From contig JACQMB010000145.1 of NCBI GenBank assembly GCA_016203765.1, positions 81,283-145,282 of the forward strand: DNA of 64,000 nucleotides, written 5' to 3'. A program made the translations under genes and the position numbers. Source of the DNA: Deltaproteobacteria bacterium. GTDB lineage: Bacteria; UBA10199; SPLOWO2-01-44-7. Below are positions 44,534-54,695 of the stretch, piece by piece. The stretch's first letter is position 1. The number at the start of each line of letters is the position of its first letter. The notes beneath the pieces are model-generated. The model did no database searches, had not been told where the DNA came from, and saw only the letters and a list, made by a program, of their open reading frames with translations.

Positions 44534-45891
44534 GTTTTACCTTTGATTATCAATTCCGGGGGAAAAGGGGGATTCTGGAGATCGAAAAGGCCGGCGTTTT
44601 TTATTTGGACCTGTCGGAGGAGAGGCCGATCGCCTATTCCAACCCCGCCGCCGGCCCCCCTTTTCTGATTCTCTGCGGCCGGCAGGAGGTCTTTGCGGTA
44701 TGGGAGGGGAAGGGACACCGCCTTGCCCCCGAACAACCCTTTTCAGCAGGGGGGCTGACCCTTTCCTGGCGGCCCGAGGAGATTGCCTGGGGGAGGATAC
44801 AACCCTATTTACAAACGGTCCTTCATTGGATACAGACCGAGAGAAAGAAGGCGCTGGGGTTGGGTTCGGCAGTACTCGTCCTGCTGGTGATCGGAGTGAT
44901 TCTGGCGGGTTCCAAGGAGGGGAAATTGACGCAGGAAACCGTGGTCCAGGCCACCCAGGAGTTGAAAGGGAATGCCCTTTTTGCCGTGCGCCTTAAATTG
45001 TCTGAACAGGCTCTTGAAGAAAAAAATTATCCGTTGGCCGCGGAGTTGGCCGACAAGGTCCTCACAGCCTCGCCCGCGAATCCCCAGGCCATGGCCCTGA
45101 AAGAAAAGGCGCTGGCCTCCTTGGAGGCCTCGCAGAAGGAATCCCAAATAGAGGTAAAAAAAGAAATCCGCTTTAAGGAAATTTTAGACCAGGTTACCGC
45201 CCTGATGGCGGCCAAGGATTATCATGGCGCCCTCTTCCGGGTTCAGCAGGTCCTGGAGGCCGACCCGGGACATGCCGAGGCCTTCCGCATGCATGAGGCG
45301 ATTCAAAAGGAACTGGCGAATCTGGAACAAAAAGAGATCCAAACCGTGGGCGCCGATGCCGAAAGTTTGGAACGAGCGGAGGAACTTTGGAAGAGCGGGA
45401 AGGGGGCCTTCGACGCCGAAAATTACGGGCGGGCCTGGCGGAATTTTATCGACGCCCTGGCTTTGCTTAAAGAAAGAAACCTGCATCCCCCGTTCCGCGT
45501 TGATCTCAATGAGCTTTTGACGCAAACCGAGGCCGCCCTGGCCGACCAGGCCCGGCCCATGGTGGATCAGGCCCGTGAATTAAGAAACCTGGGCCAGAAC
45601 AGCCAGGGTCAAAAGAGGGCCGAATATTTTTCGGAGGCCCTGACCCGCTACTACGCGGCCGAAAAAATTTATCCCGAATTTGAAGGACTCCGCAATGAAA
45701 TCGGAATGGTCATCGAACGCCTCAACAAGGCGGTGGAGCCCTTCTTTGTGGAGGCCCAGACCATGAAGGATCTGGAGGGGTGCTGTCCCTCCCATCCCCA
45801 TTTCAAAAAGGTCATGGGTCTTGCCAAATACGAATCGGTTCCGTTATACAAACAAGCCAAGGAGATGCTGGAGATATGTCCGTGCCGGTAA
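44530..45891 (+). CDS. FHA-like/TPR membrane protein
   Basis: 453 residues from ATG 44530. The first ~95 residues may be a degenerate FHA-type beta domain (GKRGILEIEKAGVFYLDLSE). A membrane helix follows (ALGLGSAVLVLLVIGVIL), then TPR-like repeats (NYPLAAELADKVLTASPANP; DYHGALFRVQQVLEADPGHA). An FHA module would allow binding of phosphorylated partners, but I cannot show the key residues. Two cysteines (EGCCPS) and CPCR occur near the C-terminus. Confidence 0.55.
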   Translation: MSFTFDYQFRGKRGILEIEKAGVFYLDLSEERPIAYSNPAAGPPFLILCGRQEVFAVWEGKGHRLAPEQPFSAGGLTLSWRPEEIAWGRIQPYLQTVLHWIQTERKKALGLGSAVLVLLVIGVILAGSKEGKLTQETVVQATQELKGNALFAVRLKLSEQALEEKNYPLAAELADKVLTASPANPQAMALKEKALASLEASQKESQIEVKKEIRFKEILDQVTALMAAKDYHGALFRVQQVLEADPGHAEAFRMHEAIQKELANLEQKEIQTVGADAESLERAEELWKSGKGAFDAENYGRAWRNFIDALALLKERNLHPPFRVDLNELLTQTEAALADQARPMVDQARELRNLGQNSQGQKRAEYFSEALTRYYAAEKIYPEFEGLRNEIGMVIERLNKAVEPFFVEAQTMKDLEGCCPSHPHFKKVMGLAKYESVPLYKQAKEMLEICPCR

Positions 45892-47438
45892 AAAAAATTT
45901 TGATTCTCCTCTGCGCGGGTCTTTTTCCCTGGAGCGGTCCCTGGGCCAAGCCGGCCGTCGAGCCGATCTATATCCCGCTCGATCATGTCCGCGTCCCCCA
46001 TCCGGGCGCCGGCTGGAATTACCGGGTCGGCTCCGACCAACTGCGCATCGAATTCAAGGAAGAGGCCTCCCTCCGCAACGGGGCCTACCCGAGCGTTGTC
46101 CTCCTCTCGCGCCGGATCGTGGATGCCTCCCCCTACGCCGCGGCCTGGCAGCGCGCGGAACTCAAGGGTCTCCCGAAACGCTACCAGGTTGAAGCCGGCG
46201 ACGCGGCGGCGGCGGATGCCTTTCAGATCAACTATTCCTTCACCCAAAACCTGATGCGCGTGGAGGGGGCCCGGTTCTACAAGCCGCAGGGCCACTGGCT
46301 TTACCTGTGGGAGTGTCAGCGGGAACAGGGCGGGGGCGTTGATTTGAAAAAATGGTGCCGGGACCTGTTCGCGAACATCCAATGGTCGGAGGATATCGCG
46401 ATCGCGTCGCCCGAACAGGTGGACGATTTGGATGCACTGGTCGCGAAGATGTCCTTTGCCCCCCCTCAATTGCAAAAACAGGAAACGGATCTGATCGCGG
46501 GCCTGCAAAAAACCCCGCTGACCTTCAACGACCTGATGGCCTACGGGGCCTTTCTGATGGTCCGCTCGCTCCTCTATCCTCCCCCCGAAGGACAGCAGGG
46601 GGACCTGATCGAGAATTTCAAAAAGATGTCGCTGATTTTCAGAAAAGATCCGCGCTACCGGACGGTGAGCGAATGGTTTGCGGTGCACGCCGAGGTCCTG
46701 GGAGGCCTGTTTAATTTGAAAAAGGCCAAAGAGGTGGCGCAGTCGAACGAGCGGCCTCCCTTCTGGCTGTTGAGCTTGTGGGTGGAGCCCCTCTCCCCGG
46801 GGATCGCCGCGAGCATGATCGCCCGCGAGGATTTTGACAAGGGCCTGGAACACTACGTGCAGGGGACGCTCCTTCATAAGACCGGTCATGGGGACGAGGC
46901 CCTCACTCCTTTGAACAAGTCGGCCGGCCAATTTGGGGCGCTGGCTTGGGAACAGATGGCGCGCATCCATCTTGAAAAACAAGACCGCGATAAGGCGAAA
47001 ATTTACGTTGAAAAAATCCTGAAAAAAAGTCCGGACCATGTCGGCGCGAAACTCCTTCTGGCCCGCATTTTGGAGGCGACCGAGGAGCCCCCCCAACTGG
47101 AGGAGGCCCAGAAGATCTACGCTGACTTGACCGCAAAGAAAGACCTCTCCGGGGACGAAAAACTGAATATCTTTTTGCAAAAGGCCAAAAACAGCATCCA
47201 TCCCGAAATCCAGACGGAGTATTATGAAAAGGTTTTGGAGATTGACCCGAATCATCTGGACGCCATCTACGCGCTGGGCCGCCTCTATCTTTTGGAATAT
47301 AATGACAAAAAGAAGGGGGTCCAATATTTTGAAAAATTCATTGCGAAGGCCCCCAAGGAAGACGAACGCGTGCAGGAATTGACCGCCATGGTGCGCGATC
47401 TCCGCCATGAGATCTATTCGAGTCAAATTCCGGAATAG
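45876..47438 (+). CDS. Exported TPR protein of the Tad locus
   Basis: 520 residues from ATG 45876, which overlaps the preceding gene. It has a signal peptide (ILILLCAGLFPWSGPWA), a unique beta-rich domain to about residue 200 (YIPLDHVRVPHPGAGWNYR), and C-terminal TPR repeats (KAKIYVEKILKKSPDHVGAK; YYEKVLEIDPNHLDAIYALG). This matches the position and size of TadD-type assembly factors, though the N-domain is unfamiliar. Four bases separate it from the DUF192 gene. Confidence 0.65.
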   Translation: MSVPVKKILILLCAGLFPWSGPWAKPAVEPIYIPLDHVRVPHPGAGWNYRVGSDQLRIEFKEEASLRNGAYPSVVLLSRRIVDASPYAAAWQRAELKGLPKRYQVEAGDAAAADAFQINYSFTQNLMRVEGARFYKPQGHWLYLWECQREQGGGVDLKKWCRDLFANIQWSEDIAIASPEQVDDLDALVAKMSFAPPQLQKQETDLIAGLQKTPLTFNDLMAYGAFLMVRSLLYPPPEGQQGDLIENFKKMSLIFRKDPRYRTVSEWFAVHAEVLGGLFNLKKAKEVAQSNERPPFWLLSLWVEPLSPGIAASMIAREDFDKGLEHYVQGTLLHKTGHGDEALTPLNKSAGQFGALAWEQMARIHLEKQDRDKAKIYVEKILKKSPDHVGAKLLLARILEATEEPPQLEEAQKIYADLTAKKDLSGDEKLNIFLQKAKNSIHPEIQTEYYEKVLEIDPNHLDAIYALGRLYLLEYNDKKKGVQYFEKFIAKAPKEDERVQELTAMVRDLRHEIYSSQIPE

Positions 47439-47442
47439 GACG

Positions 47443-47790
47443 ATGGGGGTTGCCCTGGCCGAGGGGCGGCTGGCCAGGCTTTTGGGAATGAGTTTTCGCG
47501 GCGCGTGGAAGAAAGAAGGGATGCTGTTTGTTTTTAAAAAACAGGGCCGCTATCCTTTTTGGATGTGGGGGATGCGCCTGCCGATCGATCTGGTCTGGTT
47601 AAAGAAACGGACGGTGGTCGGTTTTGAGGAAAATCTCCAGCCCCCGGCCTCCCGTTGGCACCTGCTCTTTCCCTTTCTGCTGAGGCGCTACCGTCCGCCG
47701 GAGGCCGTGGACGGCGTGCTGGAAGTTCCGGCCGGGTTTTGCCGGCAGAACCGGCTGAAAAGGGGGGAGGTACTCGATGCGCAAAATTAA
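47443..47790 (+). CDS. DUF192-family protein
   Basis: 115 residues from ATG 47443. The family core is clear: MSFRGAWKKEGMLFVF, then RYPFWMWGMRLPIDLVWL, and a C-terminal VDGVLEVPAGF. DUF192 is a small beta fold of unknown biochemical role, common near secretion genes. It lacks the usual signal peptide. It overlaps the long pilin gene by 14 bases, so it belongs to the Tad/RHS operon. Confidence 0.8.
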   Translation: MGVALAEGRLARLLGMSFRGAWKKEGMLFVFKKQGRYPFWMWGMRLPIDLVWLKKRTVVGFEENLQPPASRWHLLFPFLLRRYRPPEAVDGVLEVPAGFCRQNRLKRGEVLDAQN

Positions 47791-48343
47791 CAACAGACAA
47801 GGACAAGCCGCCGTGGGTTATGCCCTGGCCCTGGCCGTCGTGGCGGTCGGCATGGGTGTGGTTTTAAACAGCCCCGAGCTGAGGCAGGGGATTGCCGAAT
47901 TTTACACCAACGCCGCCACCCGCGTTATTCATGGCGGAAAATTCGGCGAATCCGATTTGACCGCCGCCAAGGATGAAACATGGGGATCAGCGCCTTCGGA
48001 TGAAACGGCCGGAACGCCGACTGAAAGCGGAACTCCCTCCGGCGGGGACGGCACGGGTGCCGGAGATGGTTCCTCAGGCGGTTCTTCGGATTCCGGGCAG
48101 ACCACCCAGACAGGGGGCGGCGGCTTGGGGACCGGGGGGGTGAATACCCCGGGAACGGTTCCGGGCGAGACGACTGCTTCCACGGGTCCCTCGACGCAAC
48201 CCACCGCGCCAACGGGCTCCGTCCCGCCGGAACCCGGCGCGCCGAAAGGTCCCTTTGCCGATCAAAATATGTCTTCCGCCCCGGTTGAAAATCCGCAGGA
48301 GCCGGCGCAATGCGAAGCGGCGGCGGATAGCGCCGGAATATGA
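47777..48343 (+). CDS. Atypical long Flp-like pilin fused to a low-complexity tail
   Basis: 188 residues. The N-terminus RQGQAAVGYALALAVVAVG has the Flp/TadE-type processing context and hydrophobic helix, but Gly replaces the usual Glu at +5. After ~55 residues the protein becomes a Gly/Ser/Thr/Pro/Glu-rich tail, which is unusual for Flp pilins (typically 50-80 residues). The stop codon overlaps the first ATG of RHS2 (ATGATGA), so pilin and toxin are made together. A filament-linked adaptor or tip protein is an attractive inference. Confidence 0.7.
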   Translation: MRKINNRQGQAAVGYALALAVVAVGMGVVLNSPELRQGIAEFYTNAATRVIHGGKFGESDLTAAKDETWGSAPSDETAGTPTESGTPSGGDGTGAGDGSSGGSSDSGQTTQTGGGGLGTGGVNTPGTVPGETTASTGPSTQPTAPTGSVPPEPGAPKGPFADQNMSSAPVENPQEPAQCEAAADSAGI

Positions 48344-51300
48344 TGAAAAAACAAGTGAGCGCAAAACTTGTTTCATCGGGGGCCGTGATTTTAGGCTTGG
48401 CATTTTTTGTTTTTGTTTCCGGTCCGTTCGTCTCATCCATCCAAAGCCAGGATATCGATCAAAGCATTCAATCCCTGCGGTCGTTTGACTACCAGAAGGC
48501 GACCGACCTGGGAAAACTGGAGGACTACGCCAAGAAAGAGGCGCGGAAGTTCATGGGCCAGGCGGAGGTCAAGGAGAAGATGGAGAGTTGGGTGAATGAG
48601 GCCAAGGAGGCTTGGACGGACGCGCACGGCAAGATGTATCAATTGCCGGCTCGGGGGGCCTCTGTTCCCTGGGAGTCGAGGCCGGAATACCGCGACTATT
48701 TGAAAAAAGAATTGACCAACCAGATGCAGGTGAAATTTCCGGGCATGATGGATCAGTTCATGAAGAACAACGTCTTGCAAGGGGCGCAGGTCGCGGCGGA
48801 GGAGGCGGCGAAGGTGGAGAAGATGATCGGGGAGGTGACCGACCAGACCCTGAAGAACGTGGAGGGGATCGTGGGGGGAGCGATCGACCATTGGGGAGAG
48901 ACCATACAAAGCGGCGGGGGGATGTTGACGGACAAGTTATTGGAGCCCGCCGCCTTTTTGGGCGAGATGCAGGAGAAGCTGGCCGGCAAGATGGGGGAGG
49001 CGACCAAGCTGGGGATGAAGGAATTTATCGACAAAGAGATGATCGGTCTGCTGGGGGAGAATTTTGAGCAGAAGCTGACCGATCTGACCCAAGGGGCGGC
49101 GGAGACGTTGGAGGGGATCAAAGACAAGCTGGCGGACATCAAGCACATCGATTTAACCTCGATCGAGCAAAACCTGCAGGGGATATTGGACGCCTCCGGT
49201 CTTCCGAATCCTTTTAATTTATCGGCCGGCGATTATTTGGGACATCAGTTTCACAAGCTGAAGGGACTGCCCCCGGCGACCCTTCCGGACATCGAGATTC
49301 CCTCCCCGGCGATGGCGGGGATTTGGGCCTCTTCGGCGGCGAAGCATTTTGCCAAGGCCTTCGTGAAGTTTGATGAGCTCCGTGCCGGGATCAACCTGAT
49401 CAAGCATTTGATTTGGCAGATGGAGAAGAAGCCTCGGTCGTTCATGATGTTTGGGGGTGATTTTGCGGGGCGCGGTATCTTTGGCGCGCACGGGGCGGCG
49501 GGGCTGACGCCGGAGCAGAAGGCCAAGCTGGAGGCGCTGATCGCGGAGGCGGAGGGCCTGCCGGAAGACATGGATCCGACGAAGATGAAGGAGAAGCTGG
49601 AGGGATTCAGGGATATTTTGGGCGAGTTCAAGGTGGAGATGGACAAGCAGATTTTGGCGATGGGGAAGCCCAACGAGGGTTACGATCAACCCGATTTGGA
49701 GGGTGAGGAGAAGGAAAAAGATTGCGAGAAGGACCCGGAGCGGGAGGAGTGTCAATACGAGGAGGTAAAAGTAGCCAGCAAGGAGGATCAGACCGGGGCG
49801 ACGGAGGAATCCCCTGAGGCCGACAGCGATTCGCCTTTGGACCCTGTTATTTTGTACAGCGGGGAGTACGCGTTAAAAGCGACTGATTTGAAATTAAGGG
49901 GCCGGGGCCTCGATTTTGAACTGACCCGCCACTACCGCAACCAATGGGAGCGGATGGGGCCGCTGGGATACAACTGGACGCACAACTACGATGAGAAACT
50001 GATTCTCGATTCCCAAAAGCGGGACATCGTGCATCAATCGCCGGAAGGCCAGCGTTATTGGTATCGCTGGGATGAGAAAAAACAGCGCTTTGATTCTCCG
50101 CGCGGCTTTTTCACGAAGCTGACCCCAACCGAAGGGGGATTTGTTCTAAAGCAATCCGAAGGGCTTAACTATTATTTCAACGGCGAAGGGCGGATGACCA
50201 GGATTGAAGACGCTCATCAGAACGCCCTGCGATTTGAATACGGCCTCGCGGGCGAGACAATGGTTTTGGTGCGCGTGATAGACACGCTGGGGCGCGCGGT
50301 GGAGTACCGTTACAATGATGAGGGTTTGATTGCCTCGGTGGTGGATCCCTTTGGAAGGGAAGTGGTTTATACCCATGACGCTCAAAAAGACCTTGTGTCT
50401 GTCCGCTCGCCGGTGAGCGATCAATATCCGCAGGGGAAGACAACCCGCTACGCTTACAGCGGCGGGCTGTTGGAGCCGAGGCTCAATCACAATCTCAACA
50501 TGATCATGGATCCGAAGGGGCAGATTTATTTAAAAAACGTCTACGGGGCCGAGGGATTGGAAAAGGACAAGATCACGGCGCAGTTGTTCGGGGGAAAAGA
50601 GAGCCTTCAGATGCGGGTGGAATACGAGGCGTTAAAGGCCAGCAAGCCGACGGTCAACACGGCGTTAAGCCGGACGACGGTCTGGGACCGCAAGGGGGTT
50701 CAACATAGCTATGAGCACAACGCCTGGGGCCTGCGTTTGAGTGAGCGGGCGGGAGAAAATCCGGCCGAGCAGTTTGAATATAACCAGGACGGGCTTTTAA
50801 CCAAACACGTTTATCCCGGCGGCAAGGAGGAGATTTTTACCTACGAAGGGAATCATCTCAAAGAATATCAACTGAAAGGCGAGGATGGAAAATCCCTGCT
50901 GGGCCGTTATGGCTATGACAAGCAATGGAATAAGGTTGCCTTTGAAGAAAGGATCTCCGGCACCGAGGTTCGCCGGAAAGAATACGCGTACAATGACGCG
51001 GGGCTTTTGAGCGAGGCGCGTGAGGGGGGTGTCACCACCCGGTATGAGTACGATCCCTACGGCCGGATTGTTAAAAAGATCGAAGGGGAAAAGACGCGGA
51101 CCTACGCCTATGACAAGGCCAACCCCATTGTTATTACGGACAGCACGGAGGGGGGAAGCCGCAGTATCACCATCGGTTACGATCTTTACGGCAACATTCA
51201 GGCGGTGACCGATCCTGCGGGGAACCGGACCCGCTATTGGCTGAATGCCAACAACCTGGTGGTGCAGAAGGAAGATGCCTTGGGCCACAAGACCCATTAC

Positions 51301-54300
51301 GCTTACGATGCCAATGACAATTTGGCCGAGGTGACCCGCGACGTGGCCGGAGCGCTGAACATCTCCGATCTCGGTTATCAATTAAGAGAGCGCTACAACT
51401 ACGATGTTTTGGATAACTTGGTCAAAAAAGAGTCGCAGGTCAACCGGGAGAAGTGGGTGGCGGAGGAGTATGCCTACGATCTCAATGAAAACCTGACGCG
51501 GATTAAGGGGATCGACGGGACCGCGAGGGAATTCGTCTACGACCCCTTCAACCGCGTGACGGAGGAGAAGGCCGGAGGCGAGACGCAGAGAAAGCTCGAA
51601 TACGACGCGGACGGTTTTTTGATTGCCGAGAGCGACGCCAAGGGAAACCGGAAGGAATATCAAAGGGATTCGCTTTCACGGATTGCCAAGTTTATCGATC
51701 CGTTGGGGAGTCAGCTGGCCCTGAATTACACCGGCCTGGGCGAGATTGCCGGGTATCAGTTTAAAGACGCCAAGGCCGCCATTTTAAAGGAGGTCCGGTT
51801 TGCCTACGACGCCCTGGGGCGCAAAGTCTCCGAGGAAGAGAGGCTGGTCGGCTCGGCGGAAGGGACGCGGGATTGGGTGAAAAAGGAGTTTGTTTACGCG
51901 GGGCCCTTCTTAAAGGAAGTTAGAGATTCGCTGGGGCTGGTGCAGAAGTTTGGCTACAATTCCTTCGGCGAGGTCGCCGCCATTGAAGATGCCTCCGGCA
52001 ATGCCATTCAGCTTAGCTATGATTCGCGGGGTCTGATGACTCAAAGACAAATCACCAAAGCAACGCGTTCCTTAACCGAGCGCTATCAATACGATGCCTT
52101 GGGCCAGCTCATCAGCCAAACCGATGCCAAGGGGGCGAGTTTAAAAAGGGTTTATAACAGCTTGGGCCAGTTGATTAAAGAGATCGACCCTCTCAATCAG
52201 GAGACCCTCTATTATTATGACGGGATCGGAAGACTCCTAAAGGAAGTGCAGGGCGAAAGAGAGCGAAAACTTCTGTGGAATGCCGACCAAATGCTGGAGG
52301 CTTTTATCGACGGCCAGGGCAATAAGGTCCAATACACTTACGACAACCAGGGGCGCAAAAAGGCCGAAGTGGGAACCGACGGCGTTCGGAGGGAATACGG
52401 CTACGACGCGGCGGGCAACCTGGCCTCTCTGACCGCCGGCGCCGCAAAGTATGACTACACCTATGACGCCCTCAATCGTTTGATCGCGAGGGCCAGCGGT
52501 GATTACAAACAAACTTACGGCTATGATCCGTTGGGGAGGCTGGTCGCCAGCACGGATCTCAATGACCCTGCCGATCCGGCAGACGACACCACCGCCCGGT
52601 TTGAATACGACCCTCTTGGCAATCTGGTCAAGGAAACTCAGGGTGAGCGGGTGTTAAGCAAGCATTTCAACATCCGGGGCCAAAAAACCGCCCTCTTCTA
52701 CCCTTCGGGCGAAGAAGTAACGCAAAGTTTTGATCCCGCGGGCTGGCTGGAAAATATCCAGGTCAACGGCCAAACGATCAGCCAATATCAATACGCCCTG
52801 TTGGGTTTTACCCAAAAAGAAACCTTGGGCAACGGCATTACCAAAAACTTGAATTATGACAACTTAATGCGGCTGGTGGAGGAGAACTACCAAAAAGAAA
52901 AGAATATTCTCTCCAAACTGGCTTATGCCTACGATCTCAAAGGGAGAGTGATTTTAAAAGAGGATGTAAAGCAAAAGACCTGGGAAGTCTTTGGCTACAA
53001 TAATTTGGATCAACTGGAAAAAGTAGGGAAGACCGAAGGTCCCAGAGGGAACAAAAATTCATGGGATCAGGCCTGGGCGCTGGCCGCAACCAAACGCGAA
53101 TACACCTACGCCGCCGAGGGTCAGTGGCGAAGCATTATTGAGAAAGACGGAAAGAAGAAAGAAGAAGTCACAAACATCGCCTCCGGCGCGGGGTTTCAAT
53201 ACGCCTCCTTCAACGGCGAGTCCCTGGCCTATGATGAGCGCGGCAATCTCGCCTCCCTTAACAATAAACTTTCCTTTGAATACGATCCCTTCAACCGCTT
53301 AACCCAAGTCAAAGACAAGGCCACCAATAAGCTCGTCGCCAAATACACCTACGACGCCCACAATCGCAGAGTCAAAAAACAGATTTTCTTTGAAAACGTA
53401 AGGATGGGGCCGTTCGCGGCGAATGAGGCGGCGGTTTCGGATGAGGCCGCTGACGCGGGCCCCTACATCCGTTCCATCGAGTTCGTCTATGACAACTGGA
53501 ACCTCATCGAAGAATACGAAAACGGCCAGCTCGGCAACGTCTACATCCACGGCAAATCGCTCGATGAACCCGTCGCGTTAAAGAGCAACGGCAAGATCTT
53601 CTATTACCACAGAGACCGCTTGGGATCGGTGACGGGCTTGAGCGATGAGCACGGCCGGATGGCCCAGCGCTATGAGTACACAGAGTACGGCGCGCTGACC
53701 GCGCGGGGGCCCGAACCGCAACCAAAACTCCGCTACGCCGCCGCTAAGGCCTCCGATCTCGCCCCTATCGCCCCCATCGACAACCCCCTCACCTACACCG
53801 GCCAATATTTCGACGCCGAAACAGGGCTCTACTATTATAAGAATCGCTACTACGCCCCCCAACTCGGCCAATTCACCTCGAAGGATCCTTTGGGCATGGT
53901 GGATGGGCCGAATGTGTATGCGTATGTAAATAGCGACCCGTTAAACTGGGTGGATCCGACGGGGACGTTTATTGGGTATCATAGTAGTGGTGAAAAGGTA
54001 GGCACTCTAGCTAATGCTAGAGCAGAGATTGATCAGATTGTATGGGCATATGTTGAACAGCGTAGAATTGAAGAAAATAAATGTCGAACGGGCGATTATA
54101 ACGTAAAAGAAAATAAGAACATAAACTATAGTGAGTTGTTAGAAATTCTTACGACTCATTTTGATACAAGCAATAATCGCTTTTTTTACACATCAAAGGG
54201 TGGTTTTATGGATGTGAAGCATGTAGTTGCGGCAACTCAGAAAGCCTATGAATTGCCATGGTACATACCAGACTCTGCAGTATTGGTTGGAGGTATGGAA

Positions 54301-54690
54301 GTTGAAAGAATTCAATCTAGAGCTGGTGATAAGAGTGCGTGGGGGGCTGAAGATTTAGTGTCAAATAAAGCAGGTGTGAGGTTTGAAAATAAATTGCCTG
54401 ATAATTTGGCTGAGTTAGGAGCAACCTTTGAAAATTTTTTCGACAAAAAATATGGTGGACAGGGCGCAACCCCATCACAATCTGATATAAGGAAAATGAA
54501 TCAAGTCCTCAACTTTGGGTACAGACCATTATTATCTCCAGATGACAAAAGAATACTTACAACTGACGATGGAATAAAATATCTATCTAGTGGGGACACA
54601 TTGATTGATATAATCAATTTAAATGAATATAGGGAAGGTCAAAAAAACCCACAACCTATGCATCCTCCTTTTGAATCGTTTAATTTATAA
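48340..54690 (+). CDS. RHS-repeat polymorphic toxin protein (RHS2)
   Basis: 2116 residues, with the same order as RHS1. An N-terminal membrane signal (GAVILGLAFFVFVSGPFVSS) leads into the shared SIQSQDI...QSLRSF segment and the helical N-domain with FAGRGIFGAHG. The RHS plug/shell start (LDPVILYSGEYALKATDL) lies near residue 500, then YD repeats and the core end with DPLG and DPTG about 19 residues apart, matching the RHS aspartyl self-cleavage pattern. The AT-rich ~240-residue tip has GGFMDVKHVVAATQKAY and SAWGAEDLVSNKAGVRF, of no class I can name. It is coupled to the pilin gene. Confidence 0.92.
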   Translation: MMKKQVSAKLVSSGAVILGLAFFVFVSGPFVSSIQSQDIDQSIQSLRSFDYQKATDLGKLEDYAKKEARKFMGQAEVKEKMESWVNEAKEAWTDAHGKMYQLPARGASVPWESRPEYRDYLKKELTNQMQVKFPGMMDQFMKNNVLQGAQVAAEEAAKVEKMIGEVTDQTLKNVEGIVGGAIDHWGETIQSGGGMLTDKLLEPAAFLGEMQEKLAGKMGEATKLGMKEFIDKEMIGLLGENFEQKLTDLTQGAAETLEGIKDKLADIKHIDLTSIEQNLQGILDASGLPNPFNLSAGDYLGHQFHKLKGLPPATLPDIEIPSPAMAGIWASSAAKHFAKAFVKFDELRAGINLIKHLIWQMEKKPRSFMMFGGDFAGRGIFGAHGAAGLTPEQKAKLEALIAEAEGLPEDMDPTKMKEKLEGFRDILGEFKVEMDKQILAMGKPNEGYDQPDLEGEEKEKDCEKDPEREECQYEEVKVASKEDQTGATEESPEADSDSPLDPVILYSGEYALKATDLKLRGRGLDFELTRHYRNQWERMGPLGYNWTHNYDEKLILDSQKRDIVHQSPEGQRYWYRWDEKKQRFDSPRGFFTKLTPTEGGFVLKQSEGLNYYFNGEGRMTRIEDAHQNALRFEYGLAGETMVLVRVIDTLGRAVEYRYNDEGLIASVVDPFGREVVYTHDAQKDLVSVRSPVSDQYPQGKTTRYAYSGGLLEPRLNHNLNMIMDPKGQIYLKNVYGAEGLEKDKITAQLFGGKESLQMRVEYEALKASKPTVNTALSRTTVWDRKGVQHSYEHNAWGLRLSERAGENPAEQFEYNQDGLLTKHVYPGGKEEIFTYEGNHLKEYQLKGEDGKSLLGRYGYDKQWNKVAFEERISGTEVRRKEYAYNDAGLLSEAREGGVTTRYEYDPYGRIVKKIEGEKTRTYAYDKANPIVITDSTEGGSRSITIGYDLYGNIQAVTDPAGNRTRYWLNANNLVVQKEDALGHKTHYAYDANDNLAEVTRDVAGALNISDLGYQLRERYNYDVLDNLVKKESQVNREKWVAEEYAYDLNENLTRIKGIDGTAREFVYDPFNRVTEEKAGGETQRKLEYDADGFLIAESDAKGNRKEYQRDSLSRIAKFIDPLGSQLALNYTGLGEIAGYQFKDAKAAILKEVRFAYDALGRKVSEEERLVGSAEGTRDWVKKEFVYAGPFLKEVRDSLGLVQKFGYNSFGEVAAIEDASGNAIQLSYDSRGLMTQRQITKATRSLTERYQYDALGQLISQTDAKGASLKRVYNSLGQLIKEIDPLNQETLYYYDGIGRLLKEVQGERERKLLWNADQMLEAFIDGQGNKVQYTYDNQGRKKAEVGTDGVRREYGYDAAGNLASLTAGAAKYDYTYDALNRLIARASGDYKQTYGYDPLGRLVASTDLNDPADPADDTTARFEYDPLGNLVKETQGERVLSKHFNIRGQKTALFYPSGEEVTQSFDPAGWLENIQVNGQTISQYQYALLGFTQKETLGNGITKNLNYDNLMRLVEENYQKEKNILSKLAYAYDLKGRVILKEDVKQKTWEVFGYNNLDQLEKVGKTEGPRGNKNSWDQAWALAATKREYTYAAEGQWRSIIEKDGKKKEEVTNIASGAGFQYASFNGESLAYDERGNLASLNNKLSFEYDPFNRLTQVKDKATNKLVAKYTYDAHNRRVKKQIFFENVRMGPFAANEAAVSDEAADAGPYIRSIEFVYDNWNLIEEYENGQLGNVYIHGKSLDEPVALKSNGKIFYYHRDRLGSVTGLSDEHGRMAQRYEYTEYGALTARGPEPQPKLRYAAAKASDLAPIAPIDNPLTYTGQYFDAETGLYYYKNRYYAPQLGQFTSKDPLGMVDGPNVYAYVNSDPLNWVDPTGTFIGYHSSGEKVGTLANARAEIDQIVWAYVEQRRIEENKCRTGDYNVKENKNINYSELLEILTTHFDTSNNRFFYTSKGGFMDVKHVVAATQKAYELPWYIPDSAVLVGGMEVERIQSRAGDKSAWGAEDLVSNKAGVRFENKLPDNLAELGATFENFFDKKYGGQGATPSQSDIRKMNQVLNFGYRPLLSPDDKRILTTDDGIKYLSSGDTLIDIINLNEYREGQKNPQPMHPPFESFNL

Positions 54691-54695
54691 TTTGC

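Noticed and set aside
45669..47426. 585-codon minus-strand frame
   Set aside because: Antisense of two TPR genes with clear repeats and operon-type overlaps on the plus strand.
28000..53900. Possible CRISPR array from recurring units
   Set aside because: The recurring units are degenerate YD coding repeats without constant spacer length; the REP-like palindromes are too few and too far apart.
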